A stretch of DNA of 64,000 nucleotides from NCBI GenBank assembly GCA_029891385.1, contig CM057233.1:34516540-34580539 (forward strand), written 5' to 3'. This document shows, in pieces, positions 24,709-37,184 of this stretch. Position 1 is the stretch's first letter; every line of letters begins with the position of its first letter. Both the position numbers and the translations under genes were made by a program. Under the pieces are notes generated by a model that did no database searches, was not told the origin of the DNA, and saw only the letters and a program-made list of their open reading frames with translations. The stretch comes from Erythroxylum novogranatense. Its lineage: Eukaryota > Streptophyta > Magnoliopsida > Malpighiales > Erythroxylaceae.

Positions 24709-27682
24709 TGTAACACCCCACTCCTGCCAGACCCGAACCCGATATCGTGGGTGATATTCGAGCCCGTGCCTCATGAGAGTGGTATGCTAGAGTAGTCAAT
24801 GCAGTTCAAAAATTCGGTAATGCATTTTTTTTATTTTTGAAAACAATAAAGTGCGCAAATATCAGTAAACAATCTGGGCCCGCAATATGAAAATATTTTC
24901 AATCAAATACTGTTTCAGTACTCAAATCAGTTCATATACATATAATCATAGCCAAATTGGGCCCGATACAATAACAGTATTTATCTGCGAAAATACAAAT
25001 TTTGACATATAAATCAGAATGACTCAAATGCAGACATGAAACCGATCCTGACTTCAAACTCCGTCACTCTTGTAGTAATCATACTCCCGTTTTTCTAACG
25101 GGGTACTCTTCAATTCCTGAAAAATGATTGCAATGTAGGGTGAGTTTGCGAACTCAGTGAGAAACCATCATCGATGGTTCACTCAATTCATGCATATTTA
25201 CATAGTTCACAGTATCACCTATATCACTTCCAGACATATCACACTATCCACATTTAATCATTTATATATGCAATGCACATGTGACACTGTCCAATTTATT
25301 ACGGTGTTGTGACCGAGCGCCTATCAGTGATCAATAATTAGACTCGTCTAGGGAGTAGGAGAGCCCTCTGGGTATGCACTAACTCCCCTCGAGCTCGAGG
25401 CTCAGTTCAGTAACAGTGTTTCGGTGAGCTTAAAGCCCTAATACAGTGAGCCTGTGGCTCTAACGTTGGCTACTCCGGTCACAACTGTCATTATCTGATC
25501 ATGCTCTTATGCATGAATGCATATGCTCCAATTCTCATTTACAGTCATTTACATTCCAATAACCAATTTTTGTTTCTTCGGACCTTCGGTCCGGTATTTC
25601 AGTCATATGCATTTACCAGTTGTTTCATTGATGCATTCCTAATCAGTTACACACAATAGCACTTCAATATCACATTTCTAATATTTTGAACACCCATGGT
25701 CCGAAATCAATCAAAATCAAACACACATATATCCATCCGTTATCTCCACATGGCATCAATGCGTAATATTAAACACATCAAGATTGAGGAACCAACTAGG
25801 TTACTCACCTGAACTTCCGAGCTACCTGCCTGGAAGTCTCAGCAATGTCCGTGAAATCGTCGTTCCAACGGTGCCTCTAAAACAATCAAACAATTTCCAA
25901 TTACTAAAATGCACAATCAGAAATAATTTAATGATGCACATGTCTTACTCAAAAAGATGTACTATGCCTATTCATGACCTTCCCGGTGCTAAATCCCATT
26001 TTCCACTTTCTTTTGTTAATTTCTAACTTTTCACTCAAGTTATCAATAATGACTGATTTCAATTCAATAACATATCATAGAACTCCACCAGATTCATTTC
26101 TGCTGTTTAGTCCCATTTGCCAATTTATATACACTAGGCTAATCTCACAAAAATCTCAAAACCAATATCATTTGAACTAGATCAAATTCATCTATTGAAG
26201 ACTCCAATTACATTAAATTTGCATTCATAATTCTCACAATTATAACCCAATTATCAGAAACCATCCTTAGGTTGCAATACAATCACATCCTTAACTTTCT
26301 TTCACTAATTAAGATCCCAAAAATCGAAATCCAAACTCTCATTCTTTTCCTCAATTGTAGACCTCGTTCTCTAGTTTATAACGAGTCAAATATCACCTCA
26401 ATTGGAGGTTTACACCATAAGTTATGCCCCATAAACCAAATTAAGTCAAATCTGAAAATCATCCCTCGCCGCGACCTCAAGCCGTTCGCCCCGGCGTCTT
26501 GCAGGCGCTCGCCGCGACGTGTGATGTCCCTCGCCGCGGCGAACATTTCTCTTGGGGCTCGTCGCGACGCACGAGAGAGGACTCGTCACGACGTGGAAGA
26601 CTTGCGCTCGCCGCGACGTCGAGAGGAGCTCGCCGCGGCGTCCAACCTTTTTTAAGCTCGCTGCGACGTCTTCCTTCCCCTTGCCGTGACGAATTAAATG
26701 TTAATTCGCCATAGCGAGGCTTCGCGCACGCCACGACGTGCGAGTCGCAGGTCGTCTTCTCCGATCGATTTTTCCCATTTTTCTCTCTCTAATCAACCAT
26801 AACTCACAACCAACTACCACAATCTTTCATATTTAAACCCATGAATGCATTTAACACAATAATAAACAACATTAAACCATTTTACTTACCAAATCAAGCT
26901 CAAAACCTCAAATCTACCGAAAATCCTCCAACCCTTCCTCTTCTCTCTACATCGACGATGAACCCTATAAACTCATCAAATCTTCTTCTTCTCTCAAGGG
27001 TTTTCATTGATCTTTAACCACAAGGAAGGAACAAACACAAATCTCTAAGGAAGAATCGAAAATCACCAAGGAGAAGAACCAATCGTGCCCTAGGAGAAGA
27101 GAAAAGGATTTTTCCTTCTTCCATTTGAAACCTAAGGCATTTTATAAGAGATTTGTCTCATTTCCTCATACAACATTTAAATCTCTTTCTCTTTTCAATT
27201 TCATTTCCAGTCCAATTCGCCTCCAAATTTCAATAGCTTGACATATTAAATTCCTAAAATCATATTTCTAAATTTCCATAGCCATTGGACAATTATTTCG
27301 GTACTATACAGTCAATCAGTCCGCCACTCGGAAAAATTCCGGTCCGGACATTTTGTCCCAAATTTTCAGAAAATTTTCGAAGAGTCACTACCAATTAGCA
27401 ATTACTCTAAACATTTCCTATTCAATTTTCAATCCCAATTATTCCACAATTCTCCATAACTCAAAATCAAACCTAATTATTCACAATTTCACAATTCATA
27501 ACCGTATCACAATCAAATGCCCGGAAAAAGTCATGAATGCATGTACCTATCAGTGCACGTGCCAAATGACTCGTTCCTCTACAATTAGAGGCCAAATGAA
27601 GGTTCAGTCGATATTATGCGGTAAAATCCTATCCCGTCCCAATTTACCAATATAACCTTCTCATCGATGACGGGATGTTACA
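24709..27682 (-). mobile_element. Insertion B: 2.97 kb LTR-like element of the A/C family
   Basis: On the plus strand it starts TGTAACACCCCACTCCTGCC and ends GACGGGATGTTACA, with the exact duplication TTCAA at 24704-24708 and 27683-27687. It lies inside the ~180 bp repeats of insertion D, and reading across it restores the repeat phase. It is reversed relative to A. It has no coding frames of interest. A GC-rich word array lies at 26465-26760. Confidence 0.85.
26465..26760. repeat. GC-rich array of CTCGCCGCGACGT-like words in insertion B
   Basis: At least eight scattered variants of CGCCGCGACG or CGTCGCGACG separated by short unique spacers, in otherwise AT-rich DNA. The words are partly self-complementary. 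It lies about 1.8-2.05 kb from the family's 3' LTR end (position 24709). The apparent open frames here are a by-product of the high GC content. Confidence 0.8.
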
Positions 27683-28573
27683 TTCAAGGTCTTCATACAA
27701 GCTGTATTTATTGAAGTCCTCTTTCTAACCATCTAAAGAACACCTTAATCTGACATCTTTAGGGAAAGTGATAACAATTTTCCCAATTCGCCTGACCTTT
27801 CACCTGATTTCATCTGACCTTATAGTTTGGTCCCATTTTTGACCTTATAAATGATAGAATTTATCTTCAAGGTCTGCATTACAGTTTTATATCTTGAAAT
27901 CTTCTTTTTAACCATCCAAAGAACACCTTAATATGACATCTCTAGGGAAAGTTATGATAATTTTCCCAATTCGTCTGACCCTTCGTCTGGTTTCATTTGA
28001 CCTTATCGTTTGATCCACTTTTGACCCTACAAATGATAGAATTTGTCTTCAGGGTCTTATGAAAGTTGTAGATATTGAAGTCCTCTTTCTAACCCTCTAA
28101 TAATTCAATTGATTTGATATCCCTGAAGCAAGTTATGCCTTCTGTCTCGAACAGGTTCAATATGATTAAGGAAGGAATCTTATTTGTTTCCTTCGACTCA
28201 ATCTTTGTTATCCGACTTCTAAACGAAGTGATCCTTGAGACAATAGATTCCTAAAAAATTGTGATATCTCTAAAAAAAAAAGGTAACATTTCAAATTTAC
28301 TGGAAAAAGGTTTGATTGAAGGAAAGTGAGAGAATTTGTTGAAATAGTATGAACTAGTGTTATTTTACTGAACATTCTTCGACATTTGAATTTATTTGAA
28401 CTGAGATGTTTTTCAATGTGGAGTAAACTAGAGACATAGGGAAAAAAATTTTCTTAAGAAGTCAAATCGTGATTTCAGTTTGAGGTTTCCCAAAATCTGT
28501 TCTGAAGTTGTAGAAATGTGTTTGCTCACGTTTTACAGTTTTGAATATTGGGCTCCGGAAACGGGGTCCAACA

Positions 28574-29650
28574 CTCTTCATCCTGTAACTGTTTTAGTAG
28601 AAATTAACTCTCCAATTTCACTCTCCATTACGATCATTCCAACTTTCTTTGATACCCATTGTTCTAGGTTGACCCATTCGTTATCAAATATAGGGTTTAT
28701 GATACTCGCATCTAAGAGCTTTACTACCTCCTTTTTGACCACTTCCTTCATGTGAGGGTTCAACCTACATTGGCGTTCCCTTACTGATCTACTTCCTTCT
28801 TTAATGTTTATTTAATGCATGCAAACATTTGAGCTTATACCTCGAATGTCAGATTTTTGCCATCCTATGGCCTTTATCTACTTCCTAACAATCTCTACTA
28901 CCTTACTCTCTTGTTCCCTATTCAGTAGATTGGAAATGATGATGGGTAAAGTTTGACCTTTACCTAAAAAGGTATATCTGATATATGTGGATAAAGATTT
29001 AAGCTCTAGGATTGGTGGTTTCTCTATGGAGGATGGTATGGGTACTTTGGTTTGTACTAACATTTCTTGACGGGTTTAAACACCTGACTCCTCTATTTTA
29101 ACAACTCCTTCAAACTTAGCTTCGTTCGCCTTCGCATCTTCATTGCCTGTCACCATTTCTACTTATTTAATTTCTACAACTCAACTTTCTACTTACTCTT
29201 GCATGCTTTCATCCATAATGTCAATCCTCATGCAAGCGTTGCTTTCCTTTGGATTCTTCAAGGCCTTGTTCATATTAAACTCCACTTGATCTTCACTAAT
29301 CTAAAATGTCAATTTACCTTCATGAAAATCAATAAATGTTTTTCCTATGTTCATGATAGGTCGTCCAAGAATTAGTGGACAATTCTTATCTTCTTCGAAG
29401 TCAAGAACAACGAAGTCCACAAGAATATGAACTTGTCCACTTGCATTACTCCACCAATGAAGTCCAAATATGAAACGTCTTCCACCACTCCAAACGGTCT
29501 TTTAGTAGATTAATCAGCCAACTGGATTAGCATCGAAGTTGGCTTAACCTTACCGAGCCCCAATTTCCTAAATATCGGCAAAGACATAAGATTGATGCTT
29601 GCTCCTAAATCCTGAAACAAGATTAGAGTGTTAAGCCACTATGTAACATA
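28574..29650 (-). pseudogene. Athila-type pol, part 2 (protease and start of RT)
   Basis: On the minus strand from the right: a protease-region DLGASINLMSLPIFRKLGLG at about 29560-29620, RPFGVVEDV, a damaged ILGRPI-like block, IEKPPILELKSLSTYIRYTF with LPIIISNLL (the Athila segment before RT), then MKEVVKKEVVKLLDASIINP and VTG at the insertion D border. Together with 18765-21069 it forms one broken pol. The start of this element, with gag, is not recognisable. Confidence 0.85.
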
Positions 29651-30895
29651 GTTTACTTCATGGTCAAAAACCAAACAATAAGAATAAATAAGCTTAATGC
29701 ATAAGTTGAAACTTAAAAACTAGTGTGGAAAAGAGCTGATGGAATGTAAGGGATTCCATTATCATTGTTTCCATTAATCAATGTCTCACATTCAGGTTGT
29801 GGGATGTTCCAACTTAAGGTCATGATACTAATGCACTCGGTTTGTAGATTGTTAGTTAGGATTATTCCCTAGATATAGCATATGGTTCCATGATTTTAAG
29901 TTTTACAATGTTTGTTACATGCCTTGGAAGATCTTTAAGTTCTTTCCTCCATATAGCATACACTAGATCACCATAAGTAATTTTAAGTATTATATGATCC
30001 CCCTTACATAGCTAATGAAGTTATAAGGTCCATTAGATAATATCAAAACAATTAGCATGTTGTAAATGAAGATTGCAAAAATGTTGAATTTTCCTCCATA
30101 TGTTTGTGAAAAATGACATTAGATTGAATAATTTGTGGGTAAGGCTAAGGATATTTGAGCTCATGACTCTTTCCATTATGCTTAGTTTGTTCATTATGGC
30201 CAAACATAGTGTAAAAGAAGCCTTAGGGAGATTTTGTTTACTCTATGCTAGCCTAAACAAAGGGATTTTAGGAGTTGAGAGTCTTAATATCAATTAACAT
30301 GTCTTATTTTGAACTCCACTAATTTGTGACTTAATGATAATATTGTTTCCTCTAAATTCAATTAGGAATGTAGTTTAGAGCATCGTCAAGTATTGTGAGA
30401 ACCTTATGATATTACATAACCATTTATCGATTTGAATTAGCTCTTTTTCGTTAACTTGGTCTAATATCATTTAACTTAGATTATTTAGCTCAAAGAGCAG
30501 GTAAAGAGGCCCTATTTTAATTACCATACCATAATGATGTGTTCCCATTCCTAACTTTGCATTTAACCTCTATCTGTATGCATTCTTATAGTTTTAGGAG
30601 TTATAACACTGTCCAAGAGGAGTCAGCTCTAAATTTTACTATCCAAATGTGCTTGCCTTTTAGGTATTAAGTGTGAATCCATTATACCCATAAGGATTTT
30701 TGACAATTAACATTTTTTTATTATCCTTATTGTAGTGATTATCAGGCCTCTCTCAATTGTAGGTTTGTAAACCTCATACCACTTGGTTTTTGTTATTGAT
30801 TTCTTTACAGTTTCACCATAATAAAGGAAGTTCATGATCAACTTTTTTAATTCCTTAATTAAGTCCTTGGAAAGATCAAATAAAAGGACTAATAC
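29651..30895. other. Unassigned stretch, probably retroelement-derived
   Basis: AT-rich DNA with no long frame and no recognised protein block. It lies directly upstream of the Athila protease on its strand, so decayed Athila gag or leader is possible, but I could not match it. The AATAC at its right end is the target duplication of insertion C. Confidence 0.35.
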
Positions 30896-31714
30896 TGTAA
30901 CACCCCACTCCCGAGTGACCCGAACCCGATATCGTTGGTGATATCCGAGTCCGTGCCCCGCGAGGGTGGCGTACTACATCAGTCGATTAAAACTCAGTAT
31001 ACTTTTTTTTTTTGGAAGCCATTGATTCCACGTTAGCGCAAAAAAAAGTAAGTAACTAACACCCATGTTCATAATAAACCGCCATTATTACGGTCATCCG
31101 AGAATAATTTACAATCATCAATGAGTAAAACATTAAAACCAATATGGGCTCGAGAGAAATATAAAGCATTGTTATACGGTGATTGCAGAACACAATTTGA
31201 TAAGACACTAATGCGGATACGGACTGATCCCGACCTCTATCCTTTATCTCGCCTCGAGAGACATACTCCGTGTCAAACGGGTATTCTTCAAGACCTGAAA
31301 AATAGATGCAAATTTTGGGTGAGTTTTGCGAACTCAGTGAGTGACCATCATCGATGGTCCATCCAATCACATAACATATAACACATACTTTCATTTTCCA
31401 TTAAGTCACATGTCATATTCCCTATCATACCTCACATTCACATACAGTTTCATATTTTCATTATGTCGATACAATGTCATCTTCAATATAATCAAATTGA
31501 TCATTCAATCAAGTTTATCATTCCCATTCAACACACAATGTCACATTCCCATTCAATACAGTGTTGCAGTCCCATTCAATACAAGTAATTCAACCAATCA
31601 CATTCCGTACAATCAAATCAATCATGTTATGCATATGTGCATGAAACCCACTTTCCATTTAATTACTTTGTTGTGACCGAGTGTCTAAAGCGTCCTGCAC
31701 CCAATAGATATCGG

Positions 31715-31820
31715 GCTCATTGAAACTGTCCCATATAGGGCTCATTGTGAATCGTCCCATAAAGGGCTCATTATAAATCGTCCCATAAAGGGCTCATTGT
31801 AAATCGTCCCATAAAGGGCT
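31715..31820 (-). repeat. Tandem array in insertion C (CCCATAAAGGGCTCATTGTA units)
   Basis: Four units of about 27 bases containing GGGCTCATTGTAAATCGTCC. It corresponds to the array of insertion A at 15535-15615. Confidence 0.85.
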
Positions 31821-32726
31821 CATTGTCGTTGAGCACGAGGCTCTGAATCGATGTCGAGCATGAAGCTCTTTACTCATTGTTGACTACTCTGGTCACAACT
31901 CTCATTATCTTTCATAAATTCATGCGGTGAAATGTCTTATGCATATTTGCATGCACTCGATCAATCATAGTTACTATCATCGGACCGTAGTCCGGCATTC
32001 GACATCAATTAAGAAGTCACATTTCATTTATGTGCAATTATGCATGCAAGACATTTTAACAATCTCAATATATACACTTAGGTCATCCCATTCACATTCA
32101 AGGAGCACTTCAATAACGCAATTCCAAATACTTAATTACTCATGGGACCTCCCGTCATGCGGAACCCATATTTAATCACAATTAATAAAATAAATCAATA
32201 CTCATTCAACATATAACAAAAGCAAATAACCAATAAATAAGACCATCTAGGTCTACTCACAGTACTCTCCAGATTTGCATTGGTTTCCAATTTCTGACAA
32301 TGCCTGAGTGCGGACATTTATCCTGCACTACAAATTTATGCCATATGCACACATTAATCACTTTGCATTCTCATTCATGCACAAATATAGAATAAGGAAA
32401 ATGCATGTTCATGATATTCCCGGCCTTAATCCAATTTTTTTTTCAACAATAAAATCTGTAAAAAAATTAGAAATTCAATGGCGCTGACGGTGCGCAATTC
32501 GGACCTCTATAGGTCCCCAATTAAACAAAACAGTGATTAAAGGCTCCGTTACCCGGGGCCACGTCAATTTCCCGTCCAAAAATTCCCAATTTCTCACAAA
32601 ATGAAATTAAATATTCTACGAATCCGATGCCTCAAGAATCAGGTCAATCGGATGTCGGACGGAAAAGAAATTGACAAAAGAAACAATTAGGGCCAACTAA
32701 TAAATAAAAAAAATATAGATATATAT

Positions 32727-32870
32727 AGCGCTGCCTCATGGGGCGACATGTCGCCCACGCGAGGCCGACTCTCTCCCTTCGTCGTGAGGCGAGGAGTCGC
32801 CTCGAGAGGGCCAATCTACCTCGAGGGCGAGGAGTCGCCCTCGCGATCCGTGAGGTTCAACCTCACTTCA
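32727..32870. repeat. GC-rich dyad array in insertion C
   Basis: Consecutive self-complementary words: GGGCGACATGTCGCCC, GAGGCGAGGAGTCGCCTC and GAGGGCGAGGAGTCGCCCTC. It lies about 1.83-1.97 kb from the family's 3' LTR end (30896), the same position as the array in insertion B but with different words. Confidence 0.85.
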
Positions 32871-35170
32871 TTCCCTTTTTTTTTCCTATTTCCAATCCAA
32901 ATTTTCAACAACAATAACTCTTAGCACACAAATCGAAAAATACAAACCATAGCTTGTTGGAAAGATAATGAAAAGCTCTACCATTCTCATGAAGACCATA
33001 AAATCAATTTCACTCTTAAGGGTGTCAAAATCCCTTCAAAGCTACTGCCTACTCAAATCCCATTAAAACAGAACAGTACATTCCAAATTCCTTAACTCTC
33101 TGATTCTTCAGCCAAAAATTACCACATAAATATGCTCAATAAGTTCACAATGTCATCTACAACTTTCATGAACAACCCAAAATCAAATTCCATTGCTAAA
33201 CAAGTCAATTAATTCAGTCAATGTTGCTGTCCCTGAAATCATTCAATTTGAGCAGGAAACTTATAACAAGCATAACTCCCTGTACACAAGTCAGAAAAAT
33301 CTGAACTTTATATCCCTGAAAAGATAAATCCTTGAACTTCAATTTTCATGAAGAACTCAATTTCCAATTTAATTTCTAACCATTTCAAAACTGTCATGCA
33401 AGTTACTGCCATGATCAGCAATTCCTAACCTAATGCAGGATCAGTTTTTGCAAAATCATAACTCCCAACTCTGACCTCTAAAAATTATATGCCATATTTC
33501 ATTTTCAAGATAATGTCTTCCTCTACAACTTTACAGAAGATCACTCACACCAATTCAATCCACAAAAATTGCTAAAATTGCTCCCATGCAGAAAGCTCAC
33601 AAAATCAACACTTTAACTAGGTTTCTCCAAAAAGCATAAGACCAATCAATAGTAATCAGTTCATATCTCCCAATATACAACTCGAAAATTAGCAAGATCA
33701 GTGGTAATGGAAAGCTAACTCAATAAGCATCAACTTCCATGAAGACCATTCTCCCTAATTCCATCTCAATTAATTTAGAAAAATCAGCAAAACTAGTAGA
33801 TCATTGGTTCGGTTACTGTTCACAGACACTAAAACAGGAACTTTCCAAGCAACTTTTCAACCTTTTAGAGTTACAATTTAACAACACCTATTTCACACAA
33901 AATTGTAGCCAAAAAGCTCAAGTTTAATTGGGCACAAACCGCACCCCATTTGCTCACCTACACAATGAGTTATGATCAAATCAGTAAATCCATTTTCCAG
34001 CTTTCAACTTCAAACTAACTCCTATCACTTCTAATATCAATAACACATGCATAAGCATCCTAATAACACAAGAATTAAGCCAATAGGTCATCAAGACCTT
34101 CAGTTCAATATATATCCACAATTTCAGTACCTATTTTCAATCATTTTCTTATGAATTTATGCATTAAAACCATAAGTAAAACATAAACATAAACATCATC
34201 TTACCTAAAGCTTCCAACTCCACCTCTTTAAGTCTTTAATTTTCTAACTACCCTTCTTCTTTTCCATCCCATGCATGGTTATTATCAAGATAAGAGGGTA
34301 GAAGGTTTAAGCTTAGAAGCAAGCAAGGAAGAACTAAGAAAGTAGCAACTAAGTGAAACAAGTGAAGGAAATTGATAAGAGTGAGGAAGAAGCTAGAGTT
34401 TTCGGATGAGGAGAAGATATAACAACAAACTCATCTTTTTTTCACTCTTTTATCCATGAAGTTGCCGACCTTAAAAAGTCAAGCATATGACAAAAGCATT
34501 AAACCCCTTTGGACACTTGGCAATTGGAGAAACATAAGGAAAAGTCAAACAATTCAATAACTAATTTCCCAACTTGTTCATTCTTTCCCTTTTAACTAAT
34601 AAGAAGCATCGAGAATGGGAAGAGAAGACCAAGTCTAAGCCATCTCCAAGCATGAAATTAGGAGGACACTTGGCCATTTAGGAAGGAATGGGAAAAGTCA
34701 AAGGACCAATCAAAATTTTTGAAAATAATAAAACAAATACCAAGCAATTTCAATCCAATTTCGGTTCCAACAAATTTAAGGGTCCATTTTTGGGTCCCAC
34801 CAAAATATGCAATGGTTTAATACCAAATAACAGTAGAAATTCAACCGGTTCGCCACTTGGCGATTTTTTTTTTCGGTCCGGGAATTTTCTCCGGAAAATT
34901 TCAGAAAAATTCCTATAATTTCAGTAAAATAGAAAACAATTTATGGCGCACTCAGAATAATTTTTCAAACCCATTAACCACGTTAATCCCAATAAAATTA
35001 TGTTAGAAGCGTAAACAAGAATATCATGTATGCATGCACAGTAATTTCATGTGCACAATTGTGACTATGTAGCAATCCTATTATGCATGAGCAGTCCCAT
35101 GAAATCCCAATCTAGCACATCCTATACCAATTTACTATTCTACCCTTCCAGTAGGAGGTGGGATGTTACA

Positions 35171-35340
35171 AATACACATTTAGGTTATTGAGTATTGAAT
35201 GATTAATTATACCGTACCTACAAAAGAAAGGCATTGATTGCTCTAATGGCCAATCCATTTTTACATGTTATCAAGCAATGGTTGCCAATCCCTAAAAGAT
35301 GGTCTCTTAACAATAATTAATACTCCTAAATTGTTACTCC
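35171..35340. other. Unassigned junction between insertion C and the Tekay-type pol
   Basis: A short stretch without recognisable coding. It belongs to the DNA into which insertion C jumped. Confidence 0.4.
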
Positions 35341-37184
35341 AACATGTCTGGAATGCACAATCTGTTACCTACCACCATTAATCCATCTTCTTTGATCTCT
35401 ATTTCAAAAGGTTTACCACTTTTAATCTCTTCTCGGAGTCTGCTCAAATACTCATCTTGTTCCTGCAATTCTTTAATCTTCTCATTTAATACTGGCCTTA
35501 CTCTAAAGTTAGCTAATACACAATCAGACTCGACTTACCTCAATGTCACATTAAGTTTGGCTAATTCCTTCAATAAAGGAAGGTATATTGTCTCCACTTG
35601 TGCCATTGTGGACTTCCTACTTAGTGCACTCACTACTACATTAGCTTTTTCCAGTTGGTAGTCTATCATCAAGTCATAATCTTTCAACAACGTTAACCAC
35701 CTTCTTTGTCTCAAATTCAACTCCTTTTAACTCATCAGATACTTAAGACTCTTGTGGCCTGTAAACAACCTGTTGATGACTCCATATAAGTAGTGTCTCC
35801 ATACCTTCAACGCAAATATTATGACAACTAATTCCAAGTCATATGTAGGATAATTTATCTCATAGGCCTTTAATTTCCTAGAAGTATAAGAAATCAATTT
35901 TATCACCTTGCATCGACACACAACCTAATCCCTTCCTTGAGACATCACTATACACTATATATCCATCACTACTCAAAGGCAACGTCAAAATCGGTGCAAT
36001 TGTAAGCATGTTCTTCAATTCCTCAAAATTGCTCTAGCACTCCTTTATCTATACAAATTTTTGATTATTTCTTGTCAATTTGGAAAGTGGAGCTGCTATT
36101 ATGGGAAAGTCCTCCACAAGCCTTCTATAATACCTGGCCAATCCCAAGAAACTTCTCACTTCAGCTACATTCTTAAGTGCTTCCCATTTCACAACCGCTT
36201 CTGTCTTCTTCGAATCCACATGTACTCTTTGCTCTAAAATCACTTGTCCGAGAAATGTCACTTCCTTTAGTCAAAATTCACATTTGTCGAATTTGACATA
36301 CAACTCATTCTTCCTGAATGTTTCCAAAGAAATTCTTAAATGTTCCTCATGCTCCTTATCACTCTTAGAATAGACTAAAATATCATCAATAAAGACAATG
36401 ACAAATTAGTCTAAGAAAGGCTTGAAGACTCTATTCATCAAATCCATAAAGGCTACAGGTGCATTTGTTAACCCAAAAGGTATGACAAAGAACTCAAAGT
36501 GGCCATATCGTGTTTTAAAAGCAGTTTTTGACACATCGAACTCCTTTATCCTCAACTGATGGTAACCTGATCTCAAATCTATCTTTGAAAAGACCCTTGC
36601 ATGTTACAACTGATCAAACAAGTCATCTACGCGTAGAAGCGAATATCTGTTCTTAATGGTGACATAGTTAAGGTTCCTATAGACCATACACATTCTCAAT
36701 GAGCCATCTTTTTTCTTCACAAAAAGGACCGGATCTCCCCAAGGTGAAGAACTTGGCCTAATGTACCCTTTCTCCAACAAATCTTCTAATTGCTCCTTAA
36801 ACTCCTTCAATTCCGTCAGAGCCATTCTAGAAGGCGGAATCGAAATTGACGTTGTACCTAGAAGAAGCTCAATGGGAAATTCAATTTCTCTAGGTGACGG
36901 TAGTCCTAGTAACTCCTCGAGAAAGACATCCGAGAATTCCATAACTACTAGTATATCTTCTAACTTCCCTTTATCTACCTTCGTGTCTACCACATAGTCC
37001 AAAAATGCTTCACACCCTTTCCTCACCATTTTCTCTACCATCAAAGCCAAAACAATTCTTGGTGAGCTAAATTCTCTATCTCCCATAAACATCACCTTTC
37101 TTCCATTATCCAACTCAAACTCCACTGTCTTCTGTTTGCAATCTAAGTTGACATTATATTTCTCTAAGATGTCCATACCCAAAA
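35341..37184 (-). pseudogene. Tekay/Del-type Ty3/gypsy pol fragment (protease end, RT, RNase H)
   Basis: On the minus strand from the right: [16 protein letters not shown] (end of protease), [16 protein letters not shown], then RT with [55 protein letters not shown], the catalytic [13 protein letters not shown] near 36380 and SFLGLARYYRRLVEDFP. RNase H follows with YTSRKLKAYEINYPTYDLEL, RRWLTLLKDYDLMIDY and ALSRKSTMAQ. The first RT part is open for about 190 residues; later parts have stops. It breaks off at both ends: integrase is missing on the left, and SINE-like DNA interrupts the protease at 37184. Confidence 0.88.

Larger units (their letters stand above)
23400..28110 (+). repeat. Seven copies of a repeat unit of up to about 180 bp in insertion D, split by two insertions
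   Basis: Each unit carries GTCTTCAAGGTCTTCATAAA, then CTTGAAGTCCTCTTTCTAAC, a GAACACCTTAATCCGACATC word and GGGAAAGTTATGACAATTTT. Copies of the CCTCTTT word start near 23475, 23635, 23775, 24560, 27718, 27899 and 28080. After subtracting Cassandra and insertion B, spacing in the last five is about 180 bp; the first two intervals are shorter. Confidence 0.85.
21070..28573 (+). mobile_element. Insertion D: large LTR-like element hosting Cassandra and insertion B
   Basis: Begins TGTTGGCCCCCAA and ends GGGGTCCAACA, with the exact duplication CTCTT at 21065-21069 and 28574-28578 in the Athila RT. Removing the nested Cassandra and insertion B leaves about 3.9 kb without coding frames, so it is probably another solo LTR, from a family different from A/B/C. 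A plus orientation is suggested by the TTACCCACGAGCTTTCAAGC region near 22460, followed by a CAGG motif, a context common before the 3' half of gypsy LTRs. Confidence 0.8.
30896..35170 (-). mobile_element. Insertion C: 4.28 kb LTR-like element of the A/B family
   Basis: The plus strand starts TGTAACACCCCACTCCCGAG and ends GTGGGATGTTACA, with the exact duplication AATAC at 30891-30895 and 35171-35175. It shares its ends, the GAACTCAGTGAGTGACCATC area near 31330 and the CCCATAAAGGGCTCATTG array with A (opposite strand), and nearly the same length as A. No gene, primer site or second LTR is visible inside. Confidence 0.85.

Noticed and set aside
26272..26734. Open frames on both strands in a GC-rich part, suggestive of a gene
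   Set aside because: The frames exist because CG-rich words lack stop codons. They overlap on both strands, show no family resemblance and lie within an LTR-like insertion.
23186..28110. CRISPR-like spaced repeats
   Set aside because: The repeats are long, imperfect and head-to-tail without unique spacers of constant size. They belong to a plant LTR-type element.
31715..31820. Regulatory operator array
   Set aside because: The repeated words are shared with the related LTR of insertion A on the other strand, so they are part of the element and give no evidence of a gene control region.
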